Positions 47,901-62,900 of a DNA stretch of 64,000 nucleotides are shown in pieces. Origin of the DNA: Psococerastis gibbosa. Taxonomy: Eukaryota; Arthropoda; Insecta; Psocodea; Psocidae. Both the position numbers and the translations under genes were made by a program. Numbering within the stretch: the first letter of the stretch is position 1; the number at the start of each line of letters is the position of its first letter. The stretch spans positions 28,980,290-29,044,289 of the forward strand of contig OZ020489.1 in the NCBI GenBank assembly GCA_963971405.1, in the 5' to 3' direction. The notes below the pieces were generated by a model that saw nothing but the letters and a program-made list of their open reading frames with translations, was not told the DNA's origin and ran no database searches.

Positions 47901-50900
47901 ATGCAAAAGAGATTTTAGTCTGGAACTTTACACTAGGTAAATACTTAAAATCGTCAAAGTCAATTCAATTCCGGTTTTCAGATTAATTTGTATCGTTATA
48001 TATTACAGTTTAAAGCTGATTACTCCGTTTTGAGTAATTAAAATTAGTAAATTATGTGTACTGTCTAATTGCAGGCCCGCGAGTACAATCGTCGAAGTGT
48101 GACAAATATAGATTCTCAGCTTGACAAACTGCGCAATGATTGCAAGCACAGAGAACATCATTGGCAAGAAAAGCTACACGCGGAAGTCGACTCTCGAGAA
48201 GTAGTCATTTCCCTCCTACAAGCGGAGAAGTCTAAGGTACCCTTTTATACATTATAACTAAGTAATTCGTGATAAATTAGTATTCATTGTGTAAAGAAAG
48301 GATCCATAACTGGTGCTACATAGTCATATTAGTGCTTCATAGGAAATCGGTCAGGACCAAGAATTGCCTAAGGGAATTAGTATCTCAATGATATTATTAT
48401 TATTAGATGGGTGAGTTAAAAGCGGGTATAAAAAGATGGCTGGTCAATGGGAGTTAATAATAATAATAAAAATAAATGATTAAGCCTTGTTTAGCAGCAC
48501 TGTATGAGTCTTTTGTCCCAAATAAGCGCTAGCTTGGGGATGCGGGATGGTATTATTATGTATTGTATTTTTGTAATATATGCTCCTTGTCCAGGGAATA
48601 CTGAACAAGGAATAGAAAAAAAAAAAAGAAAAAAATATTGATCCAGTACAATACATTATATTGATACAATATAATCATATACCGCAAGGCTTCAGTCAGC
48701 CCGTGTGCGGTTTCGGTTATGGATAAACAGTACATGTAATTCAATCGCAATACAATACAGTAGTTAAATAATTAATTAATTATTGGCTTGTAGTATTAAT
48801 CAGGTTAGTTGTATTAGTAGTTGTATCAGTAGATAGTTAGTAAAAGTTAATTCAATTAGTAATGTTTGTTAGTAATTAATTTCGGTTCTCAGCCATTTCT
48901 CAAAATTTCTTTTGAAGATGGATACATTTTTAGCTGTTTTAATCTCAAGGGGAAGTTTGTTGTAATCCAGCCACTGCTATTATATTTAAACGAAATCGTA
49001 ACCTAGAGGCATGTGTGAGCTTGTCATTGTCATCAATAGTCAGTGTGTGTTGACATCGGGGACATGAACCAGTTTGTCAACTACAAAGGTCAGAAGAACC
49101 AAAAGGGTCTTTGGCAGGCAAGGTTCAATGGACCACTAGAAGTAGGCCTACGTCCGTTAAGAGCCCTTCAAATAATTAAAGCCCTAAGGGAATCTTTCTT
49201 AATTTTTGGTAAACATGGCATGCGAGCTAATTAACTAATTTCTCGTTATATTCCCCTATATTGGCAAACAGAGTCTGTGAATAACTGCTAAAATGTATAA
49301 CCTAAACCTATGATAAAACTGTAGATGAGGAAGATTTTACGTTGTTGAAGGTTAGCAACTTGTTTTTATGAGCAGGGTACGCAGAAAACCGAGACTGTAG
49401 TAGGTAGATAGCTGCGAAATTTTGTATTACATAATTCGGGACATGAGTATTCAGAGTCTTCGTCATGTCGTCACCCTAAAGTCAGAAGGGAGTAACCTCA
49501 AAATCAAAATTTTGACATAATTGCGTTTAAAGATGCAATTGCTCAGAACAAAATTAGTCAGATTTAAAAATTCCGTCCTATTTTTCACGTATTAATTTTT
49601 TTTTTCCGCACATGGAAAGGTAGAACTTGCGACGAGGTCACTAAGTCTCATCATAACTCAGCCGGCCGCCATACCAAGTTGAATCCAGCGGACCAGAGCA
49701 GGTTCAAAGCTGTAGATAACTTGGTCGTGTGCACAGTGCCGGTAGGGAAACATGGTAGGACTTGTCCTGGTCACCTCCGAACTAATCGTGTGACTTCACT
49801 GTGTTTCCCAAGTGGTTCGCAATCCACTATAATCAGGAGGTCCACTGTCCTATGGGCTGGCATAGGACAGTCAAGTCGGAGTCGCTCTATGGGCCCAAAT
49901 ATGAGGCCTAAGTCGTAATTAACCCGACGAACACTACTACTACTCATCATAACTCAATTTCCCCAAAAATGTTGGTTACGCCCTTCTCAATTTAAGGTGA
50001 CGATGTGTCTCCCAATGGGTCTGGTCAGGGGAATGGAATAAATAAAAATTTGACTACATTTAACTGCAACTGGTGGAGGGCCTAGTTACTCCCCACTAAA
50101 GTGGTTTCCTAAAGTCCCATATTCTGAAAAGGAAACGATTTATTGAGTACAAATATATATATATAGGTTTATTTATGAATTGAAATAATATATTTTAAAG
50201 AAATTTTACCTGAGACATGTGTCTTAGAAAAATTGTGTTAAAAAAAGCTTGACCAAAACAATTTAATGATACATATCCAGTCAGCCTTTTAGTCCCTAAA
50301 AGATTCCCCTTACAATACACCAGAGATTTTGTATAGTAAACTACCATCTATGATCGATGAAGTAAGTCCTTTCATGAACTGCGTGTGCGTGTTCCTTTTA
50401 GATTAGCATATTTTATAGATTAGTAATGGGTCAAATATAAGTAGATGTATCGTATATTAGCGCAGTTTATGTATTTCAAGAGGTTATCAAAGAGCGAACA
50501 ATTAATTAGCGGGCTCTCACGCTATCTTGTTTACCAAAAATTTGGGGAGATTCCCCTTAACTGAAATGTCTTCTTTATAGTGGTTGGATGAGAAAACTTC
50601 AATGGTAGAACAAACTGCAGATCTGGCGTCTAAAATCAATATACTTAAAGCAGAATTAACCAAGAAGATTGAGGCACCTGCTGATAAGTCGAAAGAAAAG
50701 TATCTGGAAGACCAGTTAGCTATGAAGAATATGGAGGCATCTCAGCTTAAAATTAAAATTATGGTATGCACTTAATGAGGCAGAATGATAGTAAATGTTT
50801 AAAAAAATTGGTTGTAAAGTCGGTCTACGGACGATAGTTTAACGTGACAACGCCTAAATTACTAACTCTTACTTAAATAAATATGGCTGGAAAGAGAAAG

Positions 50901-53900
50901 AAATCTGGAAAAGCCCTTACGTAGTTTGGATATTTTAAATAGATAATAACGCGGCCAAAAGAGGCCGATTTTTGTTGAAAATCGTGCGCACCCCCAAAGC
51001 CAAACCCCTTGCTTGATCACCACAAATATAGCATGGCCTGAAAGAGGAAGAATAGACGAAGACATGGGTATAATTTAAATTAAGATAGGCCTTCCACATC
51101 AACCCAAAAAATAGCTTTAAACCCGCCCATGCAATTCAAATGGGAAATGCGTCATTTTTTAGAAATTGTGTGTTCCACTCGTGTTTAAGGGGTGAAGGGG
51201 TGAATTTGAAAATATGTATTTATACTCGTTTGAAACCTTAATTGATACTGCTTCTAATGAGACATTAACAATTAATTTCGGTTGAAAATTGCAGGCTGTG
51301 GAATTTTTTTACTCTATGCATGTAAATTGAAAAGTACCTTTTGAACCTGTTTTCCACTGAAACACGGATGGCTTATACACTCACCTGACCCGGAACGAAG
51401 AGACGGATAGTAAAACTGAATATATGTCTGGAAAGAGTAAGAAAGGTGGAAAAGAACTAAAGTAGTTTGAAGTTTTCAAATTGATAATAACACCCCCAAA
51501 AACGCGGCCGAAAAAGGTCTATTTTCGATGGAAATCGGCAAATTCGGGCCAAATTTGGGCGCTCGTTTCCACCCCCTAAAGTCGAACCCCTTGCCCTATC
51601 ACAACAAAGATAGCATGGCCCTGAAAGAGGAAGAACAGACGAAGACATGGGTATAATTGAAATTGAAATAGAGACCTTCTACATCTGCTTTAAACCCGCG
51701 TTACCGATGGTGGTAACGCATCATAATAACACTTTTTCGTACATGCACCTAGTATTCCAGCCAGCGCTCATCAATTTATTAGACGTCATGTCAAAAAAGA
51801 TGCTTTACAGTTTTTCGCACAGGTTGCCATTAACTAACTCACCACAGAAAATGTGGGTGGCCCAAAGGTAAAGAATACATGACGCCAAATCATAAGCTAA
51901 GTATTGCCAATAGAGATGAAACTTAGTGGAAAATGGCAAAGGAAAAATGACTGAGAACGATTGCAAACAAGAAAAATAAATCCGGAAAACAACGGACAAC
52001 TTTCCTATAGAATTACCTGCTGTGATTGGTGGGTCAATTCCCAATTATGTTTTCTGCTCATCCCAAATAATAAAACAATTAATGAAGCTTGGGTCAAACC
52101 TGCGGAAATCGTTGATTATTTCAGGGCTGAGCTGTAGATTACAATCTTACTAGCTTAATTTTTCCTATGGCCGTGTGCTCGGACAAAATGTTGATTAAAA
52201 GTGAAGTAGGCAGCCTCTTTAACAGATGTTTCATTGCTTACAATATTTTCTTTAACTTTCAGAAATTAGAGACGGAACTGAGTAATACTAATCAATCATT
52301 TATGGAAATAGAGAGTAATGGGCAGCGGGAATATACTAATGAACTTGAACTGGAACTGAAGAAAGTGTCTCAGGAGAAAATCGAATTGCAAAGCCAACTA
52401 CAGGTATGGAAATAATTAGATTACTCGTGACTTCGTGGTATTTCATTTTAATAAACAAAAAATAACAAAAACTTGTTATAACAACTCGAATTAGTAAAAC
52501 CCAAATAATCGTTAAGAAATTAACTGTGTCTATGAAACCCACTTGTGTTAGTATAAAACCCTGAGCACTTTCGGCAAGAACTTCAGGTATGCTCCGGTTT
52601 TCTTCAATCGACCTCGAAGAGTGGAATTGCAACATGTTAAAATTTATTTCCGCGATATTGCGACTGTTAGCTTGAGTAGTTGCGGTGCTTAATTTATGTG
52701 GGCGTTCATTACGGTATTCAGTTATTTACATCATCTGAGATATTCTCTTGGACCCATCAAAGCGACCAATGCGTAATATCTGTTGCCCGCACAAGAATTA
52801 TTGGCATATAATTATTTTTACAGACTGTGAAGGAGCAGGTGAAAGACAACAATAGCAAATTGATGGATGTCATGAAGAAGCTGGGAGCTGTTGAACAAGA
52901 TTTAATCAAATTGGAGAAAGAGAACGCAACTCTCAAAGAAAAGAAAATGGACGAAGGAGATGGCCCCCAGGTAAGGCTTCCAGTTTCTTAATATTAATTT
53001 TCAGTCATCACTCGTTATGATATGATTTAAAAAGCTTGTCTCTCGCTCCATCTTCCATATTACTTACTTCACGCTACTGCCCGTGAAGGGCTTTGGCCGG
53101 CTCCGCCACTCTCCTCCGCCATCTTCCATATTGAGTTAATCTTGCATTGATGTTATACAATACCCTATAGAGAGAACTTTTTTAATAGAAATTCTTGAAA
53201 TAGCAGCTCCTGCAGTGCTAAGATAAATGGTAATATTGTCCCCTTAAATGTAGACCTCAGGAATTAATTATTAAATCGACACTTGATTTTAAATCAAGTT
53301 CTATCCTGCTCTTTTTGAATAAGTACTGTCTGTTCTTGTTATATTTTATAAACTCTGCTCATATTTGTTTACATCTTACAGCTCTCATTACAACTTGAAA
53401 CTCAATACAAACAGAAAATACTTCTTCTTGAAGGAAATGTAGACAAGTTAGAGGGGCAAATCGAAAAACTTCGCGAGTCTGCCATTATTGAGAAGCAAGA
53501 ACTTCGCTCTACTCTCTCCAAACTGTACAAGGTGAGTCTTTTCTCTGTAGAGACTTGCTACTACTATAGTATTGTACTTAATGGATCGTTTCACAATATT
53601 GCATGAAGACAAGACATTATTTTGTATGGTACATTTTTGTGCCAAGTTTAATTAAAATCGGATAATATCAACGGAGTGTTCCCTAAAATTTGAATGGGGG
53701 TGGTTTTAGGCTCAGGGGGTCATGAAAAGAAAAGTTGTGAAGAAATTTTCCGGAAGTTTAACATTGGTCGCCGTCTCAATAGGTAAATGAATCTCCGTAA
53801 AAACCGGTCTATCTAAAGGTCCAAGCTGCAAATTTTAATGTGTCACTTGGAGCCATTTTTCAAAAACCTTACAAGATAAACAAAACATGACTTTGGTGAT

Positions 53901-56900
53901 ATATTTGCAGTTAGAAAAGGAACTTTCTGATACAAAAATAGACGTGCGCATAGCGAAACGCGAAACCAAGACAGCAGAAGATGAAGTTAAGAAGTTACAA
54001 GAGGAGGTGAAACAGCTACAAGCGAGAGCTGAAGCGGTTGAAGTTGAAACCAATGAGATAATTGAAGCTGGAAAGAGTAATCTTAATTTGGTCAAAACTG
54101 AGCTAAAACGAAAGGATGAAGAAATCGCTATGTTGAAAAAAGTTCAAAGTGAAGTCGAGCGATTATCAACAGCCGAAAAGCAATTGCAATGGTGAGTTTA
54201 CATTATGTTAACTTCGCTTCGATACAGAGTGGACGTAAAATCAATTGCCAAAATACCCTTCAAAAGAAGTAATAATAAATTATTAGTGGCTAGAATGGCT
54301 ACATTTCGTTGAACTCTCTGACATTTAAATTTTTTTATTATTGCTAGTGAATACAACAGCCTTCGCCAACAACAACAAACTAGTGACCGTCAGTTATCGT
54401 CGTGTAAAGCGGAGTTGGAAACTGTGCAGAAGGAATACCAATCCACATGCAATGAGAAAATTTCGCTAACGGCGGTCATGGAGGAGCTACGATCAAAGAT
54501 CAGCTCGTTAGAACTCAACAACTCGTGTCTGAAGGAAGCTGCAGCCATGCTTGATGAACAGGTTGCTGATTATGAGGCGTTCACTGCTGACCAGACCTCC
54601 AAGATGCAAGTGTTTCAACTTGAGAAGTATGTATTACTGTAATTAATTGGACAATACCTTTTTTTTACCTAAACAGTTTAAATAAATGCGTCGTCGGACA
54701 TTTGTTTATTTTTAGAGATAAGGATGTCTCTTATTTATTCAACCACTGACCTATGAAAATTGTCAATTTGTTACTTGCTAACTTAATACTGACACCCGAC
54801 GCTTTTTATAATTTATATTGAATTTAGCGTCAGTTGGCAATATTCGTAGAACCCATTCAATTGCTTTACTGTAACTATGTAGTTTATTTGTTGAATGATT
54901 TTTAACTTAGTTACAATAATAATAATACAGTCTTTGTTGAAAAACAATAAATGTAGATACAGCGAGATTAGGGCTAATTACAAATTTTTTGTCCTCAGTG
55001 TGGAAATGAAGCGTAAACTGAACCAACTTCAAGAAGAACTTGCCGCAACCAAAACAACTCTAGCCGAAATGAGGGAGGCGCGGACAAACGCCGAGAATAA
55101 AGCTGCCACTCTCGAAACTCAAGTCGGTGACAAGTCAGATGCTGTGCATGAACTGCGGGTTCAACTCGAACACTTTAACAAAACTATCGAAAAATTGACT
55201 GCACAGGTGCGCAGAGTTTTAATTTGAACTTGGTGATTCATCACGTCAATAATCATTTTAAATCACTGTGACTGAAAATCTAAATGCACGTTAAAATAGA
55301 ATTTTCTTTGCTAGTTCAAGATCAAATAGTGCAGTAGAGAAAAAAAAAGAAGCCTAGTTTATCCAGCTTCCATCTTTTGTGCTGTTCTTCTTGAGCATTG
55401 TAATTAAAACAATACCAGAGCTTTCTAGTGGATACGGATTTATAATGCACTCTACCCGGTTTCAGCGTTATGCTTTTTCTACTTCTAATAGGTGATATGT
55501 GCATGCGACGTAAAATGTATTCTCTTTTTCCAGTTGACTGAAAAGGAAACGGCTAATTCTGAGCTGGAGATCGAATTGTATAATAAGGATCGTCTCGTAG
55601 AAGCCTTGCAGTCTGATTTGCTCTGGCTGAAAGAAGAGACTTCTGCTCATTTGACAAACTTTTATGCCATGAAAGAAGCCAATGAGAAGCTAAATCAGGA
55701 CCTAGATGATGAGACGAAGTTTTCATCAGCCTTGCAAGAAAGGTGCATGGAACTATTTAAATTTTTCAGTCTCTAAGTTGTTTTGAAAAGTGGGTGTAAC
55801 TCTCATCCTAAGTTGTGTGGCCAAAAGAAGAGTTACATACTTCTCTTTCAGGCTTGTAATTTTGCTTGGACAGTTTAATGTTGAGCTTTCCTCACAATAT
55901 TATCGAAAAATTGCTCTGGTTGCTTTCCTATTTTTATACGTTAATATAGGGGGAAAGCTTTGTGATGGTCGAAATGTTCGTTTTCGGGATTTTAATGGAT
56001 TTACACTTTTTGAAGTCCCAAGAGCCAAAAAAGTGATTTTTACGAAATATCGGTCTGTCGGTAACTCGATAGAATTTGATGAAATTTGGCATGTACTGTA
56101 GGTTCCCAAAAATATTGTCCGGGGCATTTTTTTGGGTAACTACATTTTGTGGGGATTTACTAAAACAGATTTTCACAAAATTGGTTCCGACGATTTCTTT
56201 TAAATCCATACTATATATTTTAATTTAGTATTTATTAGTGTAAAAAAAACTTAATAGGTAGCATTCACCTTGATAGTTTGGTTCAGGGCGTAAAAAAAGG
56301 TTCAATTTCCATGAAGAGTAATTTTTTGTGAAGATATTATTGTGTAGTAGTTTATGATTGGTCTGCCCGTTGATGCAACTGTCCCATCCATCAATCTAGT
56401 GCTTTAGGTTAGGGAAAAATCTATAGGCAGCCGATATTTAACCATGGGAAATTATTAAACTATGGAACTATTACTTTACCGATACTAATTGATAAGTAGG
56501 AAAGCAGAGGACATTAGTAGCCTCTACTGAACCCGTGCATTTCATTCTATCCACTACATTCTCGAAAGTGGTCTAATTAGTCTTTAAATTCTATAATATT
56601 CCAAATTGTTAATATAATCAAACTATATTTCAGGCTTCGTGAGCAGGAGCAAGCAGTGAAAGAATTGGAGGCATTCCACAGCCAAAGAGAAATGAAAGAT
56701 GGCTCTACAATGCAGCAACAGAACAAGCTTATTGACTTCTTACAGACGAAGTTGCAAGAATCCAAAAGGAAAAAGGTATGTTCACTGCCGTTAGTAAGTT
56801 ACCACTCTCGACTGCAGAATCATTCGTGGGTACCAGGCCTGGATACGACCTTGTTACCAAAGCTAATGACAGGAGTCATACTAGCATTACAGCTTTGTAT

Positions 56901-59900
56901 TGACCAGGTCTCGGAATGGCCACTCCTAAATAAAATGACGGTACATAGTGGCAAGTGTCAAGTGGTGAACTTCGGAACAGGTTCTGTAGGTAGGATAGTT
57001 AGTTCAATTAATAATCTTAGTGATCTCGATCCACTTGCACTGAGCCTGCCCATGTTCAAATCAGCCGTTTTAGAAACTGTAGACGGTCTTGTAACTTGAT
57101 TTTGTGTTTAATTTTATTTTTTAAATACATACTACTGTATAATGTGACTTCTTTCATGTAAGTACTATCGATTTTTTGACTAAAATCTGTTGATGGTAGA
57201 AAATAATATATACATTCTATTCTACTAGCAGCCCGTATGAAGTATACAATATTGACAGATTAACATCTTTGTTAGGGCTCAATAACAATGCAGTCAGTGT
57301 ATTCAAATTGAGGAAGCTAATCTTGGAGAATTGATTACAATGTAATATATTTTGTGTTATTTCAGACTTTGGCCGTGAAGCTGTTTGGTCACAAACAGAA
57401 AGATTTGCCAACAAGCCCTCAAGCTCCAAAAGTCACATCGCCAACACCGGGCCCTTCCAAAAGTACGGAAAATTTAAGGAAAAAGGTGCCTGTTTGTTTC
57501 TAACTCATACTAACATAATATAACATATATAACAGTCTTTGAATTGTGTATTATTGTATAAGGCTCAAAAGCAAGGCGATGGACCTTTTTATTTGTGAAT
57601 GAGGCATGTTTGTGTTGGAAAAGGCCCCCTTGGGGTTTTTCATTGTGAACTTAACCAAGGACTGCTGGCATTTCCGTATTTTTTGTTTGTTTTTAATTGC
57701 AATGATGAAGCAATAATAATTACTGATTGGTGGAGCACTTTTAAATTTATGTGGTTTTGTCTTTATTTTATGTGTCTTATTGCTCCTATCTTACTTAAAT
57801 CTTACTTTCGGTTTTAAGGATTTGTGTTGAAAAAGTCTTAATAACATCCCTACAGACTACAGCTTACTATTGTATGTTCTAATAAACGACTGTAAGTTAT
57901 TCTGGCAGTGTTCCCTGCTGCAACTGAATAACAGATTTTTTTTTTTGCTATCCCGGGGTCACATGGGAATTGGGTCCATTGATTGTCTATTAAACCTAAC
58001 AAATTCATCACAATCAGGATATTCTTGCATAGTGCATACAACACTTTAATATGACAACAATTGTAATCGTAATTCTGTCATTTTCGTTTTTCTTTTTAGT
58101 GATGCTATCAATAACTTTTCTTGCAGGTACTTGGTCCATCGCATTCAGCGAGCAACTCCCCTCGTACTTGTCAAGCCGCCTCTCAATTGGTCGACTCCCC
58201 CACCACCCGAATGCAACGGCAAGCGTCTCTGCCGAGAATGCATCACAAAATTCCTCATAGGTGAGTAATACACAAAGCTTTACATATAATTCATTTCAAT
58301 TAATGTCACTTACCTCAAAGCTAATGCCTATAATGCCTAATATCTTTTACTTTCAAATTACTACCTGGATCTCCGGTGGCCAACTTAATTATTGTCCGTA
58401 AGGTGCCCATTCCATTGACCGGCTAGGGCTATTTCCAGAACGGTGACGTGGTAGCAGACACTCAAGACTTAGGTGGCGTTTCCACCGACCTCGCATTGCA
58501 GAATTGACGGAAATGTTTATTTTCCTCTATGCCATAGTTAAAATTGATCAATGATCATACAATAAAATCACAAACAAACAAACTAAAATTAAAAAATGGC
58601 TTCATGGGATATGTTAATTACAAACATTTTAATAGATTTCTATAAAAAGAAAAACAAACATTTCCGTCAATGTCACTTGCAATCTGCAATGCGAGGTCGG
58701 TGGAGACGCTACCTAAGTCTTGAGTGTCTGCTACCACGTCACCGTTTTGGAAATAGCCCTAGCCGGTCAATGGAATGGGCGCCTAAGTTGAAAATCTGCT
58801 TGCTGTGCGCTGCACATTTGGCCTTAAGGCCGGCGACACACTATCCCTTTTTGCCGTCCCGCCAAAAGGGACTGGTTTGAAGGGATGGCATGAATGCATG
58901 CATGCGGTGACACCGTGCCGTCGATTATCGACCGGATAGTGCTGCGGCAGGGAATGTAACCGTAAACGGGAGAAATAAATAAACATTCAATTGAGGGAAG
59001 CAAAATAGCATTTCAACACATGCGACACTGTAACTTGAGTAAGATTGATCGGATCAAGACTATAAAATACTAAAATCATCAATTTTTAATCGGTCGCACC
59101 GGACAGTGTCCGCGTCGTGTCATCCCGCCAGAATGCATCCCTCTCAGCCGCATACGACAAAAAAGGATTGTGTGTCGCCGGCCTAAGAGTCAATCGTAGA
59201 GGGAAAAGTGTAAAAATCAGATATCATGAATGAATGAATAATTATATTGAAACACACAAAACAATGAAATAGTTCACGAAGTGTGGCCAATTGGTGTTAG
59301 TGAAGGCCATATAAAATATATCAAAATGTATTTCTGCTAATTTAAAAGCTCGATCGGCTTTGTACAAGAAACGCGAAGTGGAGGTGCTCCGATTTGTTCT
59401 TAAGCGTAATATGGATATGCCACCGTCACACGCTCCGGCTTAAGGGGCCCATCTTTGTAATGCACATTCTATTTTATGATGTGGAAAATGAATGTTTGGC
59501 TGTCATACTGACCGCTCCAGTTATTTGAAAGAATAAAGGGGTATTACATTAATTTGATTGATTCGCATATCATGCTGCTCAAGAATGTTGGAATAAGTAG
59601 TAATTGTATTTATAGGTTTAAAACACAGCGATCTGCCAGTGCTGGCAAGTGCGTAGGCTGCTATGACGTCATTCCACGTGGCGCTACAAGGGTTTCAGTT
59701 TGTGTCCACTGTAATGTGCCTGCCCATCCGAAATGCGCCCTCACAGCACCAAAAACATGCGGGCTGCCGCCAGCGTTTGCCCAACATTTTGCCAAAACTG
59801 TGGAGAAACCAAAAGAAGATTCCGCTTCCCCTGGTCGAAGCGGTGATGGCATGAAAACAGAGGGCTGGGTAGATATTTTGGCGTAAGTTGAGCTTATTTC

Positions 59901-62900
59901 CTCTCAAAATAGCTTAGGCGTGTATTCCACTTGTCAATATTCCGTCATTTGTTATTAAAAAAAGTCTGCTACCATATAATAACGTAATTTATAATTGATA
60001 AGTCTCAACTTTTTTTTAATCACAAGTGGTGGAATATTGGTAAGTGGAATACACGCCTTAGAAGATGTTTGGCTGGGCTTGTTTTTCAAATCAGTAAGGT
60101 AAACTCTCCGAGACATGAATTTTAAAGTGACCTTACAATTTCTCCAAGATCTTAGGAAAATTATTCGGTATCTGAGAAACCTGCAGCTTAGATCAAAGCC
60201 TAAGACGCTCCCCTGCATTGCCAGCAGTCGGCTTGATCCACTTCTACTATCAGCATCTGACTACATGTGACGAATACACGCAGACTTCATAGTGTAAATC
60301 TGAATTAACTGGACAAGATATTTTTATTTTATGTGTTTTATGACAGGCCGGGAGAAACGGGATGGAAACGGCAGTACGCTCGCATTGAAGAAAGCAAGTT
60401 GCTATTTTTCGAAAACAAACCGGACGCGTTAGCTGTGCCGAGCAGAGTGTGGGACTTGGCAGCGACGGACGGCCAGTTGTTGGTGTCGGACACGGTCACC
60501 GCGACTGAGCTGCCTTCTGCCGCTAAAAGTGATCTACGTTTCGTTATTAAGGTGAGGCTTATTGCGTTCTATCCATCTGTCCCCAGGATGGCTGTGCAAT
60601 GAAAAAAAAACCGGTACGAGTGAACCCGTCCATGCTTTCCTATTTGTCAATAAGTATAGTCACTGTTATATTCCCAATTCCTTTTTGTAGCGCCCATGTT
60701 AAACTTGTAAGGAGGGGCCTCCGCATCGCATCTTATTTTATTTCATTCATTTTACGACGAAATAGCAGCTGGTATTTTTCTTCATTTTAACAATAATAAA
60801 ACAGGGATAAAAACACCTTGCTTGGGAAAGCAACCTATCCAGCGTTGTTACTCAATTAAGCACCTAAAGCATGCCTGAAGTTCGAACGCTTCGGAAAAAT
60901 TAATTTTTTAGTCCTTTGTCATTATTATTATTATTATTATTTTTTAAACCCGGAACCCTACTAACAGGGGAAAAGTGATCTTGTGGGTGTTGTTAACATT
61001 AATTAATAAGTGCTAGGCTAAAAACATTCGAATTCAAAGAAATCGTCGGAGCGGTTTAAAAAAAAGAATTTTTTTAAAAAATAGTTTTTGGCGATTTTTT
61101 GTTTGCAAATCCTCCCAAAAATAAAAAGCCTTGGACAATAATTTTGTGAACCTACACGCTGAATTTCATCAAATTCTATAGATTAGTTTCGATTAGAGAC
61201 AGACAGACATGAGAAAAAAAAATTGTTTTTAAAGATTACTTTTTCTAACTTTAGTCGCAAAAGAGAGGGGACAACTCTGGTAGCAGTTGTTACATTGTTT
61301 TCGCCTAATTTGATTCCTCTAAACATGGTGTTTTCTGTTGCAGATTGCCTGTATACCCAGCACGACCTGTTGGCCTACGCAGACTCACTATCTTCTTATC
61401 CTTACACCCGCAGACAAGCCTAAATGGGTGGCTGCATTGCAGTCAGCGTATTCACATACCGCCACAAAAGCAAAACTGGCTGCACCTGATGATTGTTCGA
61501 CAGTCCTGTTTGAGGACAACAGTGGCCTTGGTATTAACTGTACGGAGCAAATCACTGACCAGGTACGAACTAAATAAAATGGCCTATGCGATATACGAGT
61601 TAGTATTTTGAAACTATCTGTATCATTATAAAAATATGTGCTTGATTCCCTTGCCCATTGGCTGTAAACACTGTAGGATAAGCTAGTCATACTCATGATA
61701 TGAACTTCTTATAATCATCAGAGTGCGAGAGGATAGTAACAAATATAATTAATTAATTAAAAAAATGCTGATTGCCTACCTATTTATTTTTTAGATAATT
61801 TTGCTTGGTTGCGACAAGGGTTTGTTTTCTCTTCGGAAGTCATCACAACCCGTACAGCTACATGGCGTAACGTCTGTACATTCACTGGCCCTGGCTCCAC
61901 ACATCAATACGGCTCTGTTAATAGTGGGTGAGAACCGCGTTTTGGTTTCTGCCGACTGCAGGTGAATTTTATTTTTATGGCTAGTAATCTTGACGTTGCA
62001 CTCAGTGATACCTGGGTGATCTATAGTATAATCCACGATATTCAAAACATTTAGCGTAATGAAAATGTTGTCTTCCGTCTGAGGTCACAATCTCAATCAG
62101 AACATATTTGATGAAGCAGCAGAATCCGGGAGGATAGGCCGTGTTCGGTCTGAAAGCGGCCTATCATCCCCGATTCTACTGCTTAATGAAGTAGCTCCGG
62201 CGGTGAAAGTCTTTGTAATTATATTGAATATTATCCTCCAGTTCTCTCGGTCCTGCGTTGTCCTCTTTAGTTCATGGTACGTGCGAGCTCCTGCGTCCTC
62301 CTTCAATAGATACACGAATTCCTTCTTTCTCTTTTGGCTCCTTCCACTGTGCCCTTATTACGTTACGTCAAATTCGAAGTTTGTACTTAAAACGTTGCAA
62401 TAGTTACGAATGATTGGATGAAAATTTGATCTTGTTTATTGGTCAAGTGCAATTTTCACACGTTTTATTGATATATTGTGACAGTATATATATGTATATA
62501 TATATTTTTAATACCTAATTTTCTCCTGCCTGTAAGTGTCAATTTAACTTGTTTGCGCAGGTCCCTAGTTTCGAATGCAGAAGCTGCCGCTTGTTCATCG
62601 CCTGGAATTAAGACCAGCAGTGTTGGAATTAACAGTGACGACCCAGTGCTCCATGTCAAAATCTCCGACGATCACGATGACCATGTGTACTTAACTGTAG
62701 CCATACCTTCTAAAGTAATGTAAGTAAGGATTCTCGCAGTCGCGCTTTGCTGACGTCTTCTCCATTGTAGGCATAGGGCTTGGTGAAGGGGAATAACGTG
62801 CAATTTCGCGAGTCAAGAAATCTTCGGTAATGGCGATGACGATGGAAAAGACGTCGGGAAATTTCGAAAGAATAGAATAATTTTTGATAATCTTACAGTA

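Larger units (their letters stand above)
47155..56775 (+). other. Citron kinase: coiled-coil rod exons
   Basis: These exons encode about 800 residues of highly charged, Glu/Lys/Leu-rich heptad-like sequence with few prolines, as in the citron rod that carries the Rho-binding and kinesin-binding segments. Six exons in a row (47506 to 53531) have lengths divisible by three and phase 0 borders. The rod starts after the family motif L-P-F-I-G-F-T-F, encoded at 46225-46390. Confidence 0.85.

Noticed and set aside
56776..57099. Extension of the citron exon into a longer open frame
   Set aside because: The donor at 56776 joins in phase to 57366, and the extension looks like retroposon sequence.
58596..58880. 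94-codon open frame
   Set aside because: It lies entirely across palindromic and Harbinger-like MITEs.
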